Assembly: GCA_907163375.1 (NCBI GenBank) | Contig: CAJQUW010007117.1 | Location: forward strand, 1 to 64,000 | DNA: 64,000 nucleotides | Direction of reading: 5' to 3' | Origin: Prostheceraeus crozeri | Lineage: Eukaryota > Platyhelminthes > Polycladida > Euryleptidae | Shown here: positions 56,761 through 64,000 of the stretch, piece after piece | Numbering within the stretch: the first letter of the stretch is position 1 | How the letters are laid out: each line of letters starts with the position of its first letter | Translations under genes and position numbers: made by a program | Notes under the pieces: model-generated | What the model was told of the DNA's origin: nothing | Seen by the model: only the letters and a program-made list of their open reading frames with translations | Database searches by the model: none

Positions 56761-57954
56761 TCATCACTATGTACTGAAAAATTAATGATATAAATTGAAG
56801 AGGACTTATTACTTATTCCAGGCAAAGCAATGAGTTATGCAAACTATCACATATTTACTTTTTTTCGAGTACTCGGAATCACTACACTCGGAGTAGCACT
56901 TGAGAGTGACTAGCCCTACTCCAGTACTCGTGCCGAACACTATTACCCTGGTCTGCATGGCTTAAAGATTGTAATGGTGTGAGCCTCTTGACATAGAAAA
57001 TTTATTTCAGCATGTGTCCTGCTCCAGCCTTCTTTCCCTAAATTCGTTCGAGCATCCCTGAGGTGAATCAATCATGCATATACAATACAGATTAACAGAG
57101 ACATTTCTACGACACACTGGGTACAAAATATGAAGTCAAACTGATCTAATAAGGTGTTCCAAAGCTTTAAAAGATAAGACACAATAAATAATCAATATAA
57201 TTGGTAGAGGTCCCTTCAAGTGTCAAAATGTTTTTTCGCTTCGAGATAAAATATATTTTGGATTTTAGACCTATTTCGCATTTCAAATTCATTTAAGTGA
57301 AGTAAATGTGCTATCATTTAGTAAGCTAAAGTAATCGCATTGAAACTCCTTCATTTATTCCTCAATATCTATTAATTTTTAGACTAAGGTTTCTGTTTTA
57401 GTGAATCATTTTTTGTAACTTTTGTTGATGTTATACACATTTACATACACATGCATGTATAAAAAACTTTGACAATTGGTTGAAAAATAGTCGTGTGATA
57501 ATGATGCAGGGGCCTGCAAGACAATCGGCCTCAGGGCTGCGTAGGTCATGGTGCGCCCCAGTTATTTTTTACTACTGAAAAAATCCTCTAAGCATAGACA
57601 TTGCTGTAAGGGATAGCGAGTATATCCCAAGCATGCACGATGTGGGAGCGTCATACTGCTAATCCCTTTTGAAAGGATCTTTTAATTGTTTTATGTTAAT
57701 TTTTTGATGTACTCCACCCACATCTGTTCTTAATTGAAATGCTTTTTTTGGAAGAGGACTGCTTTGGTATTTGTTGAATGCTTCCGTCAATCCAATATTT
57801 GCATGGCTAAATGACAAGAAAAAAGAAAAAAATTCAAATTTTCGAAATTGACAGAGTTCCTGAGAAATGTCTACAACTCGCACATTCATAATTAGGCTTT
57901 CGCACCTTGATATCTGCTTGTGGAATTCCATTGATCGAGACATCAGATCTTAAC

Positions 57955-58570
57955 ATGCATAAAATCGGGACGTCCCGGAAAATCGGGACACTCGGCAGCC
58001 CTGAGTACTTAATGCCTGAAGTGGGGAGACAGTAGCGAAAGTCGGTTATTGCTATTGTATGAACGATGTCCCGGAAACTAGTGGACAAATGCTTCAGGAC
58101 GAATTCCATCTACTTTTAGTTGCCAATTCAGATATGTCAACTCCTAGACCTTTTGGAGGGCTTGGTGAAATAGTTGTGCATACCTGAGGTCTTTCTGAAA
58201 ACAATATCTTGCGCCGCATCTGATTTACAGAAACGGGAAGAACGATTTGGGCGAATGTTTTTGCATCAGCTGTCAAATGTGTTACCGGACCGTACATTTT
58301 GACATAAACATCACATGCACCCCTAGACCTTCACGAAAGTAAAAGAAAGTCCTAAGCCAAAGCAGGGATGCGGAGTCAGAGTCCCGAAGTCCCATCATTT
58401 TTGCTGGAGTCGGAGTCCTATCAAATGATAGGACTCCGGACTATAACTAGACCCGAAATATGATACAAACAAATTATCTATTCTCGTGCATATAGTTGTC
58501 ACTGTTTTGATGTCAACTTTCTCCGTCAAACAGAAATACAGGGATACAGGGGTGCCACTCTTATCAAAAA
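57955..58570. repeat. Cluster of hAT-like terminal fragments
   Basis: Three short fragments with hAT-type starts: CAGGGCTGCCGAGTGTCCCG (reverse, about 58,000), CAGGGATGCGGAGTCAGAGT (forward, about 58,364) and CAGGGGTGCCACTC (about 58,549). None has a resolved partner end. Confidence 0.4.
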
Positions 58571-59049
58571 TAAAAACCGGAAAGTCAAATCGGAATGGGC
58601 ACCCTAAAATGCGCAGCCGTGGGCCCCCTTAAAGTAAAAAAATTACGATCATTCGATATCCCACTATCTGATAAGTTTTGAAAGCTTTCAGGCAGAAATT
58701 GTGTCTGTTGCAATAAAGATACTAATGAATCCTCAGTCAGCAAGTAAATATATGGCATAATATTGCCACTGATGCTTTTTCAATCATCAGTTTTTACTAG
58801 GTGCACTAGAATGCATGACTCGAAAAACTGCTATTTTCAAAAGAACTGCTTTTGAAGGCTAGATAGAATGTAATACTGAGACTCCTCCCCCTCCCATAAC
58901 GCAAAACCAGCACGAAGAATCAGCTCAACTGTTTCAAAAATAAACTTCTTCATTTCGTTAAAAATTTTACATTCAAAATTAAAAGGCATTATTCTCGTGC
59001 AGCGCTATCATTCTCTATTAATCATGCCATGACGTCACACGATACAAGA

Positions 59050-59652
59050 TCTCGTCTTTAATGTGAAGATTTTTCATGAAACCACTGGCAATTGCTGTTC
59101 AGCTGTTCGATGTTTGGAAGACTGCTTCGACACAGCGGTCTGGTCACAACAAATATCTTCACAGAAATTCCATAGATCAACGCAGTCTAAAAGCTTGGGC
59201 AGGCATTTCCTTATGCGCAATTGAGCCATTTTTCTTTCGAGAAACTGACAATGAATGGCAAAAGCTTCCTTTCCATGCTGTATAAGGTGATACCGAATGT
59301 CACTGAGAATAGGAGCATCTTCATGCAGGATGGAATGCCAGCTCACTACTACCGACCGATCGTAAAATATTTAAACAATCAATCATTTTCCTAAATCATA
59401 GATTGACCGTCATGACAGCCTATGAAATGGCTTCCGATATTACCACATTTAATGCCTCGTGACATTTTTTCGCTTGAACACGTTAAGGAAATGCTGTATT
59501 GGAGTCATCCTATGGATTTGGATGAACCGGAAAAAAAAATTTCCACCGTTTTTCACCGGATTGACGTTCGATTGCGTGGAGACATGCTCTTGCGCTGCTG
59601 ACCGAAAAGTTAGATTGTGTTCAGGCAGACGGTGCGTAAGTAGAAAATAAAC
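59050..59652 (+). pseudogene. Degenerate mariner-type transposase, C-terminal half
   Basis: Forward strand, frame changing several times. Recognisable are SLKAWAGISLCAIEPFFF, FMQDGMPAHYY with the second catalytic Asp, the LPHLMPRDIFSLEHVKEMLY block (third acidic region) and DLDEPEKKIS. The order matches mariner-like DDE proteins that carry 'QDGAPPHY'. The Ty3 element inserted right behind it. Confidence 0.55.
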
Positions 59653-60390
59653 TGTCATGGTGGTGGTGCTAGTGTTACTAGTGTCAACAACTGTGAGATT
59701 GCGAACCCAGTGAGATCATATTAAAATAGAAACGAAAATTCATGTATTTAATGGTTTTGTCTCTATTGTAACTTTGTCCTGATGATATGTCCAATAATGA
59801 CATGAAATCGATCGACCAACACTTGTAGTTTATATTTTAAAATGTTAACAACTGGTTTCTTTTGAATCATAAATAACTTACTGTTGAATTTGCAGAGAAC
59901 ACGTCAGCGTGGTACGGCGGTAATGTATATTGTGAACAAGACATACACAGTACAGACACGAATGAATGATTGAATGAAACTCAAAACTGACAATGATCAA
60001 TGAAATGCATACCGGTCGGGATGAATACGTAACATTCAACATTCCCCGACGACAGAAAAAGAAATAATTTACCGTATAATTTCACCAGGAGCTCAATACC
60101 TAACATAGAATTCTAACAAATATCAAGAGTCACCTCGGCTAATTAATCAAAACTAATACATCGTAGAAGCATTTCCCGAATGTATACTGTATGATAGATG
60201 TACATATAGCGTCTTATACTGTAGTAGAAGGTTCATAAGGCAGAATAAAGCAGAAAGTTAGTGAATCACAAATTGTAATGTCACTTCAGTATAAATGTGC
60301 AAAGTCAACAGCAGGAAACACACAAAAGAATCATACAAAATGTAGGTACAAACATGTACGTATTCAATCAAGTATACTGTATACATGACA
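59653..60390 (-). repeat. 3' LTR of the Ty3-type element
   Basis: Bounded by TGTCAT at 59653 and ATGACA at 60390, the inverted TG...CA ends of an LTR. It starts directly after the last coding stretch. Its partner LTR is outside the window. Confidence 0.7.
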
Positions 60391-60398
60391 CGAACAGA

Positions 60399-63112
60399 TT
60401 ATTTTACCCTATAGAAGCCCGGATATGTATTGCGTTTTCTGAGATTATATGAATGCTTATTCCTTGGTGTGTGCTGATTAACTGCATGTGTTTGTGTATC
60501 CTGCACAGCCTCATCGTATGCCATGTCTGCGAAATCCGCATCTCCATTATCCAGTGGGCATTCAGTGTCCAATATAGGCTTAAGGTTTCTCTGGTTATAA
60601 TTCCTTAACAATCCAGAATTATCCAACATAACTTAGTACGTATATTTCCCAACTTTGTTTTGAATTTTCCCCCTCATCAGGAATGGTTGTCGATCTCCTT
60701 TCCGCACAAGGACATTATCGCCAATACTGTAGTTTCGATGTCGGTATGACTTGGCTTTATATTCATTTGCCACATTACGTTTCCGTGATGTAGGTCCTTT
60801 ATAGCTATCTCCCACTTTGAGTAGATCCATCTTGGTTTGCATCGCTCTTCTGAACATCCTTTATTTGGCGTTTCAACTGTTACGTCGTTTGGAGTTGATC
60901 TTATATCAAATAGTACTTTCTGTAGAGCAACATGAAAAGGTAAATTTGTATTATACAATATTCTTGTGATACGACTTTTTAGTGTCGAGTGCAATCTTTC
61001 AACTGTACTATTGGCACGTGGATAATAGAGTGAAGAACAAATATACCTGATACCATTTTGGCGAAGGAACGAACATCTCTAACTCTCTGGATACGAATGG
61101 AGTACCGTTATCGGAGACTATAGTTGTGGGTAGGCCAAATCTTGCGAATTGTACTTGTAAGACTTCAATAATCTCTCTTGCATTGCCACGTTTGAGAATA
61201 ATTGCTTCCGGATATCTACTATGTAGATCAATTGTAGTCAAGAGCAAGTTTCCACAAAGCTTATCGGAGGGTCCTGTTAGGTCAATCGATACTTTTGACC
61301 ATGGTTCAGCTTCATTCTCCGCGACGACGGATAAGGGAGCAGCATCTCCTCTGATTTGATATGTTACGCATGAGTTGCATCTTTTGACGAATTCTTCGAT
61401 ATCGTTTCCCATCCCTGGCCAATAGACATAGTTTCTAAGCACATCTTTCATTTTTGTAATTCCCATATGACCTTCGTGGGCCATGTCCATGATGCGTCGT
61501 CTTAGGTGCGTAGGAATGACTACTCGATTTCCTTTGGTGATAATTATTTTGTCGTCTTGCGATTTCAGCGATAATTCATCTCTGATGTGGTAAAATGGCA
61601 GAAGTTGTTTAGTAGATGTAGGCCATTCGTCATTTATAGCAGATATCACTTTCTTCAATTCCGGATCATTTGACGTATGATTTGCCACATCCTTCAAACA
61701 TAAAGGAATTGATCGTATTATATTGTATATAGTGTAGCCTACTCTGCATTTTCTTCAGGTGTAGGAGCTTTCATTATTGAATTTCTGGATAGGCAATCCG
61801 CTAAGACGTTTTTGTTTCCCGGTATGTGAACAACATCGCAATCAAAGTGCTGAATGGCAATTAACCATCTTTGAAGCCTGTTAGATACTTGGTCGATTGG
61901 TTTATTCAGTATTCTTGTAATAGGTTTCTTATCTGTTTGCAATTGAAAGTCGAGACCTAAGATGTATTTCGAGAATCTTTTGAGGCCAAATACCACACCG
62001 AGAAATTCTCTTTCAATTTGTGGATAACGTTTTTCGACGTCGGTTAGCAGTCGAGATGCAAACAGAATTGGAATGTTATTTAGCAGAAGTACGCTTCCAA
62101 GTCCAGCTCCCGATGCATCAGTTTGGATTACGATGTTCTTCTTGGGATCAAAGTAGGCTAGTGTACTAGCATGAGACAACGCTTCTTTCAATTTATAAAA
62201 GGCTGTTGAACGTTGTGATGTCCATTTTATCGACTTATCATGTATCATTTTCCATAGCGGGTCTGCAAACGTGCTGTAATGGGGAACAGTTTGTTGTCTG
62301 ATATAGCTAGCAAGGCCAAGGAATGATCGTAGGCTCTGTAAGCTTGATGGTAAAGGTATCTGCTGTAAGGCTTCTATCTTCTATGGATCTGGTGCTAATC
62401 CTGAAGATGACCATACATGTCCTAAGACTCGCACAGAAGTTTTTGATATACTGCATTTTGCTTTGTTCAAAGCCAAACCCGCATTGTCGATTCGTTTGAG
62501 AACTTCTTTAAGAACTTTGTTGTGTTCTTCTTGTGTAGCGGCTGCGATCACAATATCGTCAATGTATGTAATGACATTGTCAATTCCCTCCAATATGTTC
62601 CTCATCACCTTTGTATATACTTCTGGAGCCGAAGTTATTTCGAAGCAGAGTCTGGTGTGGCAATAATTACCGAATGGGGTTGAGAATGCAAGATACTTTT
62701 GAGAATTTTCTGTAATCGGTATTTGCCAGAAACTGTTCTTCAAGTCTAAGTGTGAGAAGATTTTCGGATTCTTCACCTTTGTTGATAATTCAAGCAACGT
62801 AGGGATTTGTACTGTTTCTCTCATTACATTCTTGTTGAGCTGACGAAGGTCCGCAAAGAGTCGTAGATCTCCTCCCTTCTTGAATGCGACTACCAAAGGT
62901 GAGCAGAAGTGCAATGGCTGGTCTATTCTTCGTATAATACCAATTCGGCACATCCGATCCAACTCATCCTTTACCCGTAAATGAAGCGCAGGGGGTATTC
63001 TTCTAGCAGGGGGAGCATACGGCTTCGCATCTTCTCTCAGCGTTACATCATATTCATAGCCCGTTTTCAACAAACCTTCTCGATTAAAGACATGGTCATA
63101 TTCACCAATCAA
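60399..63112 (-). pseudogene. Ty3-type pol: reverse transcriptase, RNase H, integrase
   Basis: Reverse transcriptase (62.4-63.1 kb) with LRLFADLRQLNKNV, FSHLDLKNSFWQIPI and the catalytic YIDDIVIAA. RNase H (61.74-62.25 kb) with IVIQTDASGAGLGSVLL and NVLADCLSR. Integrase (60.6-61.7 kb) with the zinc-binding GHMGITKMKDVLRNYVYWPG and RCNSC, catalytic SIDLTGPSD and PTTIVSDNGTPF, and a C-terminal DNA-binding tail. These proteins copy RNA to DNA and insert it. Fossil with a few breaks. Confidence 0.9.
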
Positions 63113-63280
63113 TGCACGTGTACCATGACTATCAGTATGTAAAGAAAGTGTATTTTAGTCTATTGGGCTATCAGCTAATTCTGCAATTATTCCTAAACGT
63201 TTGCTAAAACTGTAAGTAAGCAACGGTCTACAATCATGCAAATCCATGACTACACATTTATCTTTGTACTCCATGGTACA

Positions 63281-63898
63281 TCAGCATTTACCAAGAAAAG
63301 TAATATGAAAATGGCCATAAGCTTTCACTGTGACAGAAGTTGGTTGTAATTGTAAATCAGACGCTAAATCTATGGGGATCGCATTAATTTGAGCTCCGGT
63401 ATCACAAAGTACAGTAAAGACAATATCATTAATTTTCACATCTTTAATTACATCATCGTCATTATTAGTAGAACTAAAAATATTGTAAGTCTCACTAGGA
63501 GAAGAAATGTCTGTTGAATTTACAGTCATAGTTCTAGTCTGTTTTGATCTACAGCATTTAGGTAAATGTCCGATCTTACCACATTCCCGACATTTGATAT
63601 CCTTTGCTGGGCAGTTGGGATCCGATGCCAGATGAGAACTATCACCACATCGATAGCACCGTCTATCTCCATGTTGCCATTGCCTTTGACTGGATATTCC
63701 TTTTGATTGTTCCTTTTGATATTTCGTAGAATTGCCATCTCGTTTCCTCGCGGATTCTCGACTCTTTGACTTGAAATTGAAATTCGTTTGATTGGTAGAA
63801 TTCATTGATGATAGTTGAACGGTTCCTCCAACACTCCGACGTTCGGTCCTCGCTCTTTCGAACGCTTGTGCCTTTCGTATTGCATCTTCGAAAGTCAA
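63281..63898 (-). pseudogene. Ty3-type gag C-terminus and aspartic protease
   Basis: Gag end with two CCHC-type knuckles (CYRCGDSSHLASDPNC and CRECGKIGHLPKCC) preceded by a basic, serine-rich spacer; these bind genomic RNA. The protease follows with VLCDTGAQINAIP, the aspartic DTGA active site. The remainder of gag continues past 63.9 kb to the window edge. Confidence 0.85.
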
Positions 63899-64000
63899 TT
63901 AATCATCTTCCGAAAGTAATCGCTCACCGAGATGATCATTATAAACTCCAATGACGAAAATATCTCTGAGCATCACCTGTGTTGTGGTCCCGAAATTGCA

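Larger units (their letters stand above)
59653..64000 (-). mobile_element. Ty3-type LTR retrotransposon, 5' part outside the window
   Basis: Reverse strand: gag zinc knuckles, protease, reverse transcriptase, RNase H and integrase in Ty3 order, then a 738-bp LTR. The 5' LTR and most of gag lie beyond 64000. The coding part has a few breaks, so this copy is a fossil, but a fairly young one by the length of its open stretches. No envelope gene seen. Confidence 0.9.

Noticed and set aside
41200-58640. Shared GGGCACCCTAAA words at 41.25 and 58.60 kb as a repeat family
   Set aside because: Similarity does not extend beyond about 15 bases.

Overview
The window is a repeat-dense, AT-rich piece of an invertebrate nuclear genome. 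The mix of mobile elements (Polinton, CR1/L2-type LINE, piggyBac, EnSpm/CACTA, Harbinger, Tc1, hAT-like, Ty3, tRNA-SINE), HDV-like ribozymes and many copies of the palindrome TAGGCCTA suggests a marine deuterostome such as an echinoderm. That is inference; no taxonomic marker gene is present. Only one recognisable host gene is present, an HPF1 homologue at 41.6-42.7 kb. Everything else is mobile-element sequence, living or fossil.

Region by region. 0-1.35 kb: two copies of a 69-nt RNA whose pairing matches the nested double pseudoknot of hepatitis-delta-virus-like self-cleaving ribozymes. They flank a TATA promoter and a 60-codon ORF; a Harbinger-type deletion derivative has inserted between them. 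About 1.9-23.05 kb: an old, multiply broken Polinton (Maverick) with protein-primed DNA polymerase B, minor and major capsid proteins, cysteine protease, integrase with chromodomain, packaging ATPase, a DEDDh-like nuclease and several small genes. Unexpectedly it also has a complete open frame that looks like a TATA-binding protein (TBP), next to two PC4-like genes. A LINE that has lost its endonuclease (8.65-11.13 kb) and a hAT-type MITE (18.93-20.18 kb) have inserted into it. 24.49-28.15 kb: a nearly whole piggyBac with TTAA target duplication, three exons and one nonsense codon. 29.3-40.3 kb: a nest of three elements: an outer unclassified element with CCCGAG ends, holding a MITE and a 6.9-kb EnSpm/CACTA element with CACTG ends and a GT target duplication. 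40.33-40.6 kb: a two-unit minisatellite. 44.8-45.0 kb: a tRNA-derived SINE. 45.4-50.7 kb: a second nest: a Tc1 copy split by a Harbinger element (CTG duplication), itself split by a Tc1-like element with long IR/DR ends (TA duplication). 50.9-55.4 kb: an unclassified repetitive block rich in ACGTTA-type motifs. 56.3-59.65 kb: mariner/Tc1 debris and hAT-like ends. 59.65-64 kb: the 3' part of a Ty3-type LTR retrotransposon, reverse strand, running out of the window.

How parts may work together: the Polinton's TATA-type promoters sit beside its own TBP-like and PC4-like genes, which suggests an element that carried some of its own promoter-recognition machinery. The nested insertions give a relative age order in each nest. 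The piggyBac, with full ends, an intact exon structure and a single stop, looks the youngest.
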